Origin: an uncultured Lachnospiraceae bacterium
Lineage (GTDB): Bacteria > Bacillota > Clostridia > Lachnospirales > Lachnospiraceae
Reading direction: 5' to 3'
Assembly: GCA_910579865.1 (NCBI GenBank)
Contig: CAJTXA010000001.1
Location: 62,001 to 126,000, forward strand
Length of the DNA: 64,000 nucleotides
The notes beneath the pieces are model-generated. The model did no database searches. It was not told where the DNA came from and saw only the letters and a list, made by a program, of their open reading frames with translations. Shown in pieces: positions 56,435 through 64,000 of this stretch. Both the position numbers and the translations under genes were made by a program. Numbering within the stretch: position 1 is the first letter of the stretch; every line of letters begins with the position of its first letter.

Positions 56435-57736
56435 TTAATTTTCTACTATTTTCTTAAACTCTGCTAAAAATACAACTTCATTTGCAAAACTTAGCCCTGT
56501 CTTTTCTACACGATATCTTCCTGCTCCCTCAATCTTTTTATATCTTGCAGCCATCTTTTCTGCATCTTCTTCTGATAAAACAAGTTCTTTTCCCTTTTTA
56601 TAAGCACCTTCTCCTGCTATCTCAACGCCAAGTTCTTGTAAAAAAGACCAAATTGCATGAACATATTCAATTTCTGATTCTATTATGATATCTATATTGG
56701 TATATTTCTCTAATATCGCCTTTACTACATCTAATCTTCCTTCTATTATCCCCATTTTATATGCATCTTCTATTTTCTTGTCTATTATCTCTTGTTCCTT
56801 TATAAAACTTTGTTCTTTTCTCTCATATGCTGATTTTTTCCGAACCAATTCTCTAGCTGCATATCCTAATTGCTCTGAAATTTTTTTCGAATAACGTACT
56901 AAATTTATAATATCTTCCTCTTCCTCACAAACAGGCGGATACTCTCGATTGATTTCCACTCCTTTTTCTGAAAGAATGGATCGTATTTGATCAAGCTGAT
57001 CTAAATTTTTCACTTTCGAATGGATTAACTCTGTTGTTTCTGATAATTCCTTTATTGCTTCTATCTCTTTATCAACTAACTTTTCTTTTTTTATCATCTG
57101 TTCCTGATTATTTTTTAAAAATCCAGCTATTTCTTTTATTTGAGTTGTTATTTCCATTACACTTTCTGTATTTTTCCAAGCAACATTTTCTATCTCTTTT
57201 ACAATTTCTCTTCTATTTTCTTCAAAATCGTTTTTTATTTCCTCCCTTCGTTCTTTTTCCTCTTTTAGTAAAGCTTCTACTAGATCATCCCCTGTATTTG
57301 CGAGATCTTCTCCTAACTTTGTAACCCCTTCACAGATCAAATCCTGTATCTTTTGAATTCCCTTATCTATCTGTTTTTGTTCTATATCTCTTTTTTGTAT
57401 CCAATCTTTTATTTCTTCTAGTTTTCCCTGTTGTCCTATTTCTTTAGCTTTTTCTTCACCTTCGCTTTTTTTTGATTCTATCATCTCTTTTAGTTCTTCA
57501 TAAGCTAATCTAATTGCTTCTTCTTTCTCTTTTTCTAAATCTAATTCTACCCGATATTTTTCATTTACTTTTAAATTTTTCTCTAAAATCCCTTGTTCCT
57601 TTATATCCCATTTTACTCTTGCTCCCTCTTTAATTGGAAAAGAATAAATTGGTTCTTTCTTCTCTCCTAATACCACTTCTTTTTTATTATCCACTGCCAT
57701 ATAAATAAATTCTTTTTTTTTATTAAAAAACTCCAT
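56435..57736 (-). CDS. Long coiled-coil protein, possible Hsp70 partner
   Basis: About 433 residues. An N-terminal beta segment (EFIYMAVDNKKEVVLGEKKE) is followed by coiled coil from about 55 to 330, rich in Glu and Lys, and a small C-terminal domain ending GAGRYRVEKTGLSFANEVVF. No family is recognised. Coiled coil plus small beta end is loosely like GrpE, the Hsp70 exchange factor, but no GrpE motif is present. AAAGGAAGGA supports the ATG at 57736, 2 bp after the Hsp70 stop. An ATG at 57766 would overlap that gene. Confidence 0.6.
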   Translation of the reverse strand: MEFFNKKKEFIYMAVDNKKEVVLGEKKEPIYSFPIKEGARVKWDIKEQGILEKNLKVNEKYRVELDLEKEKEEAIRLAYEELKEMIESKKSEGEEKAKEIGQQGKLEEIKDWIQKRDIEQKQIDKGIQKIQDLICEGVTKLGEDLANTGDDLVEALLKEEKERREEIKNDFEENRREIVKEIENVAWKNTESVMEITTQIKEIAGFLKNNQEQMIKKEKLVDKEIEAIKELSETTELIHSKVKNLDQLDQIRSILSEKGVEINREYPPVCEEEEDIINLVRYSKKISEQLGYAARELVRKKSAYERKEQSFIKEQEIIDKKIEDAYKMGIIEGRLDVVKAILEKYTNIDIIIESEIEYVHAIWSFLQELGVEIAGEGAYKKGKELVLSEEDAEKMAARYKKIEGAGRYRVEKTGLSFANEVVFLAEFKKIVEN

Positions 57737-57738
57737 CT

Positions 57739-59229
57739 CTATTCTATCCTTCCTTTTACTACGCAATTTCCTTTGCTGTAAACTTTATATGTAACCATCC
57801 CTGCTAAATCGGTTCCAAGCTCAAGCTCAATTTCTTCTCCTTGTTCTAACACCAAATGAGAAATTGGGATTTTTCCAATTAAAAAACACTTTTTTATATC
57901 CGTTGAATTTCCCTGATATACTTCAATATCTCGGTTTTCTTTATTTTCCAATAAAGAATAATTTCTTGGCTCAGAATAGGCACCATATGGCTTATTTTTT
58001 GCAATTAACTTATCAAATTTTGCTCCTACCCGAACACCAATCGAATAACTTAATTTTTGTTTAATTAAAATACTGTTTCTATTTTTCACTTTCATTCCAC
58101 AATAAACACCAGCTCCATATCCTACCATTTTATGAATTTCAATCTTTTCACATACTTCCGGTTCTTTTCCAAAAAAATTTTTCAATTCCTTTTTCACAAT
58201 TGTTAAATTGCTTGATCCTCCTACTAACAACACATGATCAATTTCTTCTTTCTCTAATCCTTTTTCCCCTACATCCATCAGTGCATCATCAACTGCAAAC
58301 CGTATCCTTTCTAATACGCCTGCTCCACGAATCCATGTTTCAAATTCCTCTGCTGACACAGCAACAGAAACAAAAATCCCACTTATAGTCGCTTCAATTT
58401 CTCCCTCTTCCTCTTCTTCCCAATATTGATATTCTTCCTTTAATTCTACTATTTTTTCAAGGATTTCACTTTGAAATCTTATTCTTTGATCGGTATCTTT
58501 AATTTCACTTATTACAATCCCTGCCTTTTCCGTAATCTTTTCCATTAAGATTTCATCTATAATCTGGCCGCCAAAATCTTTTAACCCTTCTGTATTTAAT
58601 ACTTCTATTGTAACAGTTCCTTCTGGTGATTTATAATAAGAAAATATGGTAATATCTAGTGTTCCTCCGCCAAAATCAAAAACCATTATTTTTTCACTAT
58701 GTCCCATTGTACTTTCTTTTTGAAAAATTCCATAACTAATTGCTGCTGCAATAGGTTCTTCAATTAAATCAATTACTGGTAATCCTGCCCTTTGTGCTGC
58801 TTTTCGAATTCTTTGTCTTTCCTTATTCCCATAAGCATAAGGAACACTAATTACAACGCCATCGATCTTAGCACCTCCATTGTTCTCTGAGATTTTGTCC
58901 TTTATATAAGTAAAAATATCTGTTGCAATTTCAACTGGAGTATACTTTACTAAGCGAGAAGGAATCTCATATTCCCAATAATCCTCCACTAGTTTTCTTT
59001 TTACTCCGCTTACTCCATTTCTAGGATCAATGGAAACATGTTTTACTGCTGATTTCCCAACTAAATTTTTCCCGTTATTTGGATAATAAATAACATTTGG
59101 AAAAGTCTCATCTTTTTCATATGAAGCTGGATCTAAATTGGGCACAGCCTTTACAGAACCATCTGTTTCATTCCATCTTGTAATATAATTTGTACTTGTA
59201 CCAAAATCTATTCCTAAGTAGATTCCCAT
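57739..59229 (-). CDS. Hsp70 family ATPase (second in operon)
   Basis: 496 residues. LGIDFGTSTNYITRW, Lys of SGVKRKLV, VISVPYAYG, VFDFGGGTLDITIF and VLLVGGSSNL give a full ATP site. The region after 375 is a short beta domain without a lid. DFGTS in place of DLGTT sets it apart from DnaK. GGAGGAG lies 9 nt before the ATG, and its start overlaps the end of the helical gene upstream by 16 bp. Confidence 0.86.
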   Translation of the reverse strand: MGIYLGIDFGTSTNYITRWNETDGSVKAVPNLDPASYEKDETFPNVIYYPNNGKNLVGKSAVKHVSIDPRNGVSGVKRKLVEDYWEYEIPSRLVKYTPVEIATDIFTYIKDKISENNGGAKIDGVVISVPYAYGNKERQRIRKAAQRAGLPVIDLIEEPIAAAISYGIFQKESTMGHSEKIMVFDFGGGTLDITIFSYYKSPEGTVTIEVLNTEGLKDFGGQIIDEILMEKITEKAGIVISEIKDTDQRIRFQSEILEKIVELKEEYQYWEEEEEGEIEATISGIFVSVAVSAEEFETWIRGAGVLERIRFAVDDALMDVGEKGLEKEEIDHVLLVGGSSNLTIVKKELKNFFGKEPEVCEKIEIHKMVGYGAGVYCGMKVKNRNSILIKQKLSYSIGVRVGAKFDKLIAKNKPYGAYSEPRNYSLLENKENRDIEVYQGNSTDIKKCFLIGKIPISHLVLEQGEEIELELGTDLAGMVTYKVYSKGNCVVKGRIE

Positions 59230-60020
59230 TCGTCATTTCTCCTCCAAATCTTTGCGCTGCCATCTAATATTTTTGTATCATCTAAAAATAAATAGGGATA
59301 TCTCCTAATTTCCTCAATAGTATCAAACTTATGAAAATCTTCTGTTATATTTTCGATAGAATCCTTTGTAGGTTCTACATATTCTGGGTCCATTTGTTCT
59401 CCAACTTTTATTTCTTTTGTATATACTCCATTGTCAATCAAAAATTGATTCATTTCTTTTATCACAAGTGTATAAACTTCACCCGCATTATTTTTTATTC
59501 GCTCATAAAGTGCATCTGCTAAAACACTAATTACATAATCACCAATAATCTTACGAATCAGGCTTTTTAACTCCTCTGTAAATTCATTTATTCCTGATAA
59601 TTCTTTCCATTTTATTCTTCTTTTTTTTCTTTGATTTTCCAATATAGTAACACTTTTATCCACGGTTTTTGCGTAACTTTCTAAACTGTTCTTACTTTCT
59701 TTTTCCAAATCGGGATTGTTATCCACTAATGCATAAAAACTATCTGCCAAACAAATTAAACGACTTTCTAGTTGATCCAATTGTTTCTCCATATCCTCTA
59801 AGCTGTTACAAAAGCTGTCAATTGGTGCCACTCCTTTTTTTATAAAAAAAAGTTCAATTCCCTTATTTAATGTTTCATCCTGATTCCAACTTCTTTTACT
59901 AAAAGTCCATTCAACTCCAACCATCTTTAATTTTCCCTGCATAAAGCCTCTTACTTCTTCCAAAAGTTCTTTTGACTCTTGAGAAAGATATGTTTTATTT
60001 TCTTCTAAAATAGATTCCAC
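59214..60020 (-). CDS. Unrecognised helical protein (268 residues)
   Basis: No family recognised. Predicted helices dominate, with a coiled stretch near 75-150 (EDMEKQLDQLESRL) and a C-terminal tail with acidic and aromatic residues. The start is GTG at 60020 with AAGGAGG 7 nt upstream. It lies 17 bp after the PIN-Hsp70 gene and overlaps the next Hsp70 gene. By position it may be a dedicated partner of one of these Hsp70s. Confidence 0.6.
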   Translation of the reverse strand: MESILEENKTYLSQESKELLEEVRGFMQGKLKMVGVEWTFSKRSWNQDETLNKGIELFFIKKGVAPIDSFCNSLEDMEKQLDQLESRLICLADSFYALVDNNPDLEKESKNSLESYAKTVDKSVTILENQRKKRRIKWKELSGINEFTEELKSLIRKIIGDYVISVLADALYERIKNNAGEVYTLVIKEMNQFLIDNGVYTKEIKVGEQMDPEYVEPTKDSIENITEDFHKFDTIEEIRRYPYLFLDDTKILDGSAKIWRRNDEWEST

Positions 60021-60037
60021 TAAGTTTCCTCCTTCTT

Positions 60038-62122
60038 TTATAACATACTTTGTCTATCAATTACTAAATCTCCTTTTTCTATAAAAGTTCCATCCTTTTT
60101 TACCAACCATACTTCTGTTTTCAATTCATACTGCTTTGTAATCTCAAACTGAACAACGACATCTACCTCATCTCTCTTCATTGGAGGGAGATCTTTCATA
60201 ATTAACTCATCCAAATATTCGATGCCTTTTTCATATATTTTTTTTGCTTGTTTTGCTTCACTCTTTCTTGAAAATATCTTAATATTTAACTGCGATTGTC
60301 CATCCTCTATTAAAGAATAGCTTCTTTTTGCCAAAGCAGGCAACGCTGTTTTGGCTGGAATCATACAACTATAATTCCATTTTTCCAAAGCAATTCCAAA
60401 ATCCTCATATGTAATATCAAATATTTTAGGCTGCATTTGAATCCGATGATTTATCCCATATTTTGCATTTGCAATAATAGCAGCTCCCTCTGCAATCAGA
60501 GTAGCTACATTTTTATCCGCAGAAGGCTTTCTTCCAAAGTAATGCTCTACTTGTTTATAAACACAAGGAATAAAAGAAGTCCCACCTGCAAGAATGATAT
60601 GATGAATGTCTTCCTTAAACATCTCCGCCTTACTTAATCCATTGTTCATTTCTAAAATAGTTTGATTCATTGTAGGTTTAATAATTTCCTCAAATTCCAC
60701 ACGAGACAAATCCAAAATTACAGACTTTTGTTCTTTATCTGTTAAATAAAGATCTAGTAAGGTCATTGTTGTAAACTCGCTTGTACTTAATTCAATCTTA
60801 CAATTTTCTGCTGCCCAATAGATTGTTTTTTTATTATATTGATAGTGTTCTTTGCTTAATTCAGCTTCTTCCTCCTCAAACATCGACAAACCATAATTTT
60901 CTTCCAAATAATCATATACAAATCTTTCGATTTCATAAGTCAGATTTTCCCCTCCAAGATCTGCCTTTCCTGCTGTTGCACAGATTTCGAACTTTCCTTT
61001 TCCATCTGAACGAATAACGGAAATATCAAATGTTCCGCCTCCAAAATCATAGATAAACGTAGTTGCCTGTTCTTTTGTATCAATGTTATATGCAATTGCT
61101 GCTGCTACTGGTTCTTTTTCTATATGCACTGCTTGAAATCCTGCCTGAAGTCCTGCTTTTTTTGTATTCTCAATTTCGACAAGATTAAATGTCGCTGGAA
61201 CTGTAATCACTGCCTTCGTAACAGATTGCTTTAATGCTTTTTCTGCTTCTGTTTTTAAATATTGTAAAAACATAGTGGTTGCTTCGGTTCCTGACAAAGT
61301 AAATTCTTCTTCTTTTTCCTCTGATATACGCAATATTTGAAATTCTTTTAAAGTCATAGCTTTTACATTGACAAAGCCACACTTTAATTTTACCAACTGG
61401 TAATCCGATGACACTAAAATACCACCATTTTTCTGATATTTCATTACAATGGAAAGAATCCGATTATCATTATTGGCATTATTAAAATCCTCTGGAAACT
61501 TTTTAAAAAAATCCTCTGGCAATAAAGATAAATCTGATTCTTCATATATAATTCGTTCATTCCATAAAAGTAATTGTTCTAATGCCCGTTCAGCAGAATA
61601 TTTGGTATTGCTCTCTCTTTTTCTATATTCTAATTCCTGTTCTACTGTAATTGGTAAAACCACTTTTTCGTTTTTTTTCATTCCCTCTAAAATATCAGGC
61701 TGATCTAAAAACACATTTGTATCAAAAATATAATATTTTTCTTCTGTTTTCTCCTCTTTTTTTTGTTTTACAACAAATTTTTCAGAATCTGCACGTAACC
61801 GCCTTTTAAACAAATGAATCCCTGTTCCTTGTACCATACCTTTTGCATAAGATTTTGCCTTGTTTCCAAAATATATTGTTTCTTTATCCTTAAAAAACAG
61901 ATAGGAAGGAATCAAAATGTCTCCTGCTATCTTTACAAAATTTACAGCACCTTCTTTATCCATATAGGACAAAACTGAATTTGTGGTTCCTAAGTCAATT
62001 CCTATCTCCTTTTCTTCCTTCTCTTCTTGACTTTTATCAAACAGTTCCTCTTCAAAATCAAATTCATCTTCGTCTTCAAATTCTTCTGCTCTTTTCTCCT
62101 TGTCCTTTTCAAATCCGATCAT
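60038..62122 (-). CDS. Hsp70 family ATPase with an inserted PIN nuclease domain (first Hsp70 in operon)
   Basis: About 694 residues. After an acidic N-terminus (1-38), the Hsp70 ATPase begins (IGIDLGTTNSVLSY, near 40). After LFKRRLR the chain leaves the Hsp70 fold for a PIN domain of about 130 residues, with YYIFDTNVFLDQ, VLPITVEQELEYRKR, NDNRILS and LVSSDYQLVKLK. The four acidic positions (about Asp134, Glu163, Asp219, Asp240) are all kept. The Hsp70 fold then resumes (AVITVPATFN, YDFGGGTFDISV, ILAGGTSFIP), with a beta domain and no lid. AGGAGA 6 nt before the ATG at 62122 sets the start. Predicted to be an ATP-controlled RNase. Confidence 0.85.
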   Translation of the reverse strand: MIGFEKDKEKRAEEFEDEDEFDFEEELFDKSQEEKEEKEIGIDLGTTNSVLSYMDKEGAVNFVKIAGDILIPSYLFFKDKETIYFGNKAKSYAKGMVQGTGIHLFKRRLRADSEKFVVKQKKEEKTEEKYYIFDTNVFLDQPDILEGMKKNEKVVLPITVEQELEYRKRESNTKYSAERALEQLLLWNERIIYEESDLSLLPEDFFKKFPEDFNNANNDNRILSIVMKYQKNGGILVSSDYQLVKLKCGFVNVKAMTLKEFQILRISEEKEEEFTLSGTEATTMFLQYLKTEAEKALKQSVTKAVITVPATFNLVEIENTKKAGLQAGFQAVHIEKEPVAAAIAYNIDTKEQATTFIYDFGGGTFDISVIRSDGKGKFEICATAGKADLGGENLTYEIERFVYDYLEENYGLSMFEEEEAELSKEHYQYNKKTIYWAAENCKIELSTSEFTTMTLLDLYLTDKEQKSVILDLSRVEFEEIIKPTMNQTILEMNNGLSKAEMFKEDIHHIILAGGTSFIPCVYKQVEHYFGRKPSADKNVATLIAEGAAIIANAKYGINHRIQMQPKIFDITYEDFGIALEKWNYSCMIPAKTALPALAKRSYSLIEDGQSQLNIKIFSRKSEAKQAKKIYEKGIEYLDELIMKDLPPMKRDEVDVVVQFEITKQYELKTEVWLVKKDGTFIEKGDLVIDRQSML

Positions 62123-62239
62123 CTTTTTTCTCCTATTCTTCTCTTTTCTTTTTCCATCCTGTTCACAATTTAAAATCATTCTGAATTATTTTTTCTTTTC
62201 TCTAAAAGTTAAATTATTATGTATAAAAATATGATACTT

Positions 62240-62926
62240 TTATGAAAAAACCAATTTGCAAGTTTCAAAATTAAAGATATCACCTAATGTAAAAGTAAAA
62301 GAAGATGTTTCTTCCTTTGTACGATTTATTACTTCCTCAATTGGTCGTAACAACTTAAAAAATTTATCCGTATCTCTTGTTATTATAAACAATTCTGCTG
62401 TATTTTTTGCATCATATAAGGCGTCATGTCTATCTCCTATAAAGTCTTGTCCAACTAGTTCTAGAGCTTTTTCTAAAGATAATACTTTTTCGGCTTTTAC
62501 TAACTCACAATATTCTTTTTGAAAATCCACCCAATTTTCTAATAACTGATACAACCGCCTATCCTGCTGAATATGCTTTAGCTTAATTTCTTTTGTGATT
62601 TGTTCCAGATCACAGTTACTCCATGCATATACTATAAAATCCTCTGTATCTCCATCACACCATAATAAAAACTCCTCTAATACCTGTGCAAAGTTCTTAG
62701 CTCCTATTAACTTAGCATTTGTAATCTTTGTTAAATCCTCAATATTTTTATAAATTTCTTTTACATATTGAGGATTTACATATCTTCTAAAATCTTTTTT
62801 TATATTATACTGCTCATCCAACATAACCGCCCCAAATTCAATAATCTCATATGGACAACTCTGTTTTTCTTCCAAATATTCTTTACAGATGGGATGCATT
62901 TCAAAATCAACAAAAATATATTTCAT
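62240..62926 (-). CDS. DEDDh 3'-5' exonuclease (DnaQ/ERI-1-like)
   Basis: About 228 residues. FVDFEMHP near 4-11 gives the first Asp and Glu, YAWSNCDLEQI near 103 the second Asp, and RHDALYDAKNTAELF near 165 the His and last Asp of the H-x4-D form. Length and the DFEMHP start resemble KapD/ERI-1-like nucleases that trim RNA or DNA 3' ends. AAAGGAGAG 6 nt before the ATG at 62926 sets the start. It is the first gene of the chaperone/nuclease operon, 117 bp before the PIN-Hsp70, with a strong promoter and a structured leader upstream. Confidence 0.85.
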   Translation of the reverse strand: MKYIFVDFEMHPICKEYLEEKQSCPYEIIEFGAVMLDEQYNIKKDFRRYVNPQYVKEIYKNIEDLTKITNAKLIGAKNFAQVLEEFLLWCDGDTEDFIVYAWSNCDLEQITKEIKLKHIQQDRRLYQLLENWVDFQKEYCELVKAEKVLSLEKALELVGQDFIGDRHDALYDAKNTAELFIITRDTDKFFKLLRPIEEVINRTKEETSSFTFTLGDIFNFETCKLVFS

Positions 62927-62999
62927 TATTTTCTCTCCTTTCAAATTCAATCCTGTCCTTTTTAAAAGCAGACTTTCTGCCTATTTTTTATGGTACAGC

Positions 63000-63181
63000 A
63001 AAAAAAGGTAGACTTTCCCTACCATAACCATATCTTATGTAGATTCGGTATTCTCTACACTACCCTGCTATCTAAAACACCTGTTCTTAGTGATAACAGT
63101 CACTGCCAAAGTATTCTTTAAAAAGCTACCTTTGGCGAAGCTTTCCGTCTTTATCCTAATTCCAAAATAATCCAGAATGAT
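63000..63181 (-). ncRNA. Unclassified structured leader or small RNA upstream of the operon
   Basis: From the predicted start near 63181, the minus strand can form successive hairpins: a 7-bp stem 63130-63136 with 63105-63111, a 5-bp stem 63095-63099 with 63081-63085, a 6-bp stem 63054-63059 with 63038-63043, and a 5-6-bp stem 63019-63023 with 63007-63011 followed by seven T. The last could be a terminator or attenuator. A second small hairpin (62968-62980) follows before the exonuclease gene. I match it to no known riboswitch or RNA family. Ends are approximate. Confidence 0.4.
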
Positions 63182-63187
63182 AGTTTT

Positions 63188-63216
63188 AGTGTAAACCAAC
63201 CTTTTTGTAATGTCAA
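63188..63216 (-). promoter_or_regulatory. Promoter of the chaperone/nuclease operon
   Basis: On the minus strand, a perfect TTGACA (63211-63216), 17 bp and TACACT (63188-63193). It is the only good promoter seen for the ten genes that follow. Confidence 0.65.
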
Positions 63217-63265
63217 GTTTATTTTTGTATCTTCCATCAATTTTTCAATTATGATTTTCTCTCTC

Positions 63266-63294
63266 TTGTATTCCTCTTTTTTTTTTGCTAAAAT
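63266..63294 (+). promoter_or_regulatory. Promoter of the histidine phosphatase gene
   Basis: TTGTAT (63266-63271), 17 bp and TAAAAT (63289-63294) with a TG extension before the -10 box. Confidence 0.65.
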
Positions 63295-63326
63295 AAAAAA
63301 CAAAAGAAAGGAATTGGTATCATTTT

Positions 63327-63932
63327 ATGACTATTTTACTTATTCGTCATGGTCAAACCAACTGGAATTTAGAAAGTAAACTGCAAGGAAGAGAAGATAT
63401 CCCGCTAAACGAAACTGGACGCAGCCAAGCAAAAACTTGCGCACAATATCTTTCCGATCAAACTTGGCATACCATCTATACCAGCCCACTTTCCAGAGCC
63501 AAAGAAACTGCCCAAATTATTTCAAAAGAACTCAATCATCCACCTGTTGTTATAGAACCTTTATTAATTGAACGAGAATTTGGCAAAGGTTCTGGCATAA
63601 CTTGGAGCGAGTTAAAGACACGCTATCCCCTTTATCCAGACGAAATTCCAGAAGGAATGGAACCCTTCTCTTCCCTTTGCCTTCGTATGAAACAAGCACT
63701 TTATACTTGTATTACCAAAAGTGCCGGACATAATATTATCCTAATCTCTCATGGTGCATCAATCAATGCCCTGCTCTATCACCTTTCGAAAGGTACAATT
63801 GGAACTGGCATTACTTATTTAAAAAATACTTGTATCAACCAGTTCGATTTCGATCCAATTAAAAACCAGCTTCTTATCTGTGAACACAACCTATCTGGTG
63901 AAGAGTATGCCTATGCCCGAAAGAAACGCTGA
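63327..63932 (+). CDS. Histidine phosphatase family protein (phosphoglycerate mutase-like)
   Basis: 201 residues. The RHG motif LLIRHGQTNWN (about 4-14) carries the phospho-acceptor His, with Arg in TSPLSRAKETA, the proton donor Glu in IEREFGKGSG near 89-93, and the second His in ISHGASINAL. The family covers cofactor-dependent mutases, alpha-ribazole phosphatases and broad-range phosphatases; this length fits a phosphatase. AAAGGAA is about 13 nt before the ATG, longer than ideal. It is divergent from the chaperone operon with its own promoter. Confidence 0.92.
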   Translation: MTILLIRHGQTNWNLESKLQGREDIPLNETGRSQAKTCAQYLSDQTWHTIYTSPLSRAKETAQIISKELNHPPVVIEPLLIEREFGKGSGITWSELKTRYPLYPDEIPEGMEPFSSLCLRMKQALYTCITKSAGHNIILISHGASINALLYHLSKGTIGTGITYLKNTCINQFDFDPIKNQLLICEHNLSGEEYAYARKKR

Positions 63933-64000
63933 ATCCACTCTAAACGAGAGGTCATACTAACTAACAGTGCATCTAACAAAGTAATCGCCGCCATACTCTC
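63912..64000 (-). CDS. Possible 3' end of a gene entering from the right edge
   Basis: On the minus strand an open frame from the edge ends ALLVSMTSRLEWIQRFFRA then TAG (63912-63914). It would be convergent with the phosphatase gene and overlap its last codons by 21 bp. Only 28 codons are visible, so it could be chance. Confidence 0.3.

Noticed and set aside
56435..57736. GrpE
   Set aside because: Coiled coil with a small C-terminal domain is suggestive, but the protein is about twice GrpE length and no GrpE signature is visible.
45718..62926. Prophage or integrative element carrying the chaperone/nuclease genes
   Set aside because: No integrase, transposase, phage structural gene, tRNA or flanking direct repeat was found in the window.
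63000..63080. Possible TPP riboswitch or T-box in the operon leader (GGTAGGGAAAG and AGGGTAG...ACCGAA stretches)
   Set aside because: The other conserved TPP segments and the T-box TGG-ACC-GCG core are absent, and no thiamine or aminoacyl gene follows.
1..64000. CRISPR arrays, rRNA or tRNA genes
   Set aside because: No regularly spaced repeat array, tRNA-like TTC-loop pattern or rRNA-like stretch was noticed on reading either strand.

Overview
The window is AT-rich, with Shine-Dalgarno-led genes, TTGACA/TATAAT-type promoters and occasional TTG or GTG starts. It fits a low-GC Firmicute, most likely a gut Clostridia/Lachnospiraceae member: it has a bile salt hydrolase, a Csp-like subtilisin, a choline-binding-repeat surface protein, and the plsX-acpP-rnc-smc-ftsY and pta-ackA-yceD-rpmF gene orders. 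The species cannot be named from the sequence alone.

Layout. 1-7 kb: 5' part of an S8 protease, a chemoreceptor, a cytoplasmic ParB-like/BMP fusion overlapping a metallophosphoesterase, and an SDR oxidoreductase. 7-12 kb: a heterodimeric ABC exporter divergent from an AraC regulator. 12-14.6 kb: a large secreted CAP-domain protein with choline-binding repeats. 14.8-18.5 kb: a GntR (YtrA-like)/ABC ATPase/permease operon with a clear promoter and operator, then an XRE-regulator remnant. 18.7-27.2 kb: the housekeeping block plsX, acpP, rnc, smc, ftsY, ilvA, ylxM. 27.2-31.8 kb: rpmF, yceD, ackA, pta, and tmcAL on the other strand. 31.8-42.8 kb: a LytTR/GHKL two-component pair, four ABC exporter half-transporters in two pairs, and a HelD-type RNA polymerase remodeller, all in one direction. 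42.9-45.7 kb: an AraC regulator, a PARG-like macrodomain protein and a bile salt hydrolase.

45.7-63.2 kb is the most unusual part: ten tightly packed minus-strand genes. In transcription order they are a DEDDh exonuclease, an Hsp70 with a complete PIN-nuclease domain inserted in its ATPase domain, a helical protein, a second Hsp70, a long coiled-coil protein, a third Hsp70, a second helical protein, a fourth Hsp70, a SNF2-like helicase with a zinc-finger N-terminus, and a 1102-residue GHKL (sacsin/Hsp90-like) ATPase with a C-terminal zinc finger. A strong promoter and a leader of about 180 nt with several hairpins precede the exonuclease gene. I do not recognise this as a named system. The mix of nucleases, helicase, GHKL ATPase and repeated Hsp70 ATPases suggests a conflict/defence or RNA-protein quality-control machine, but that function is inference. 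The window closes with a histidine phosphatase.
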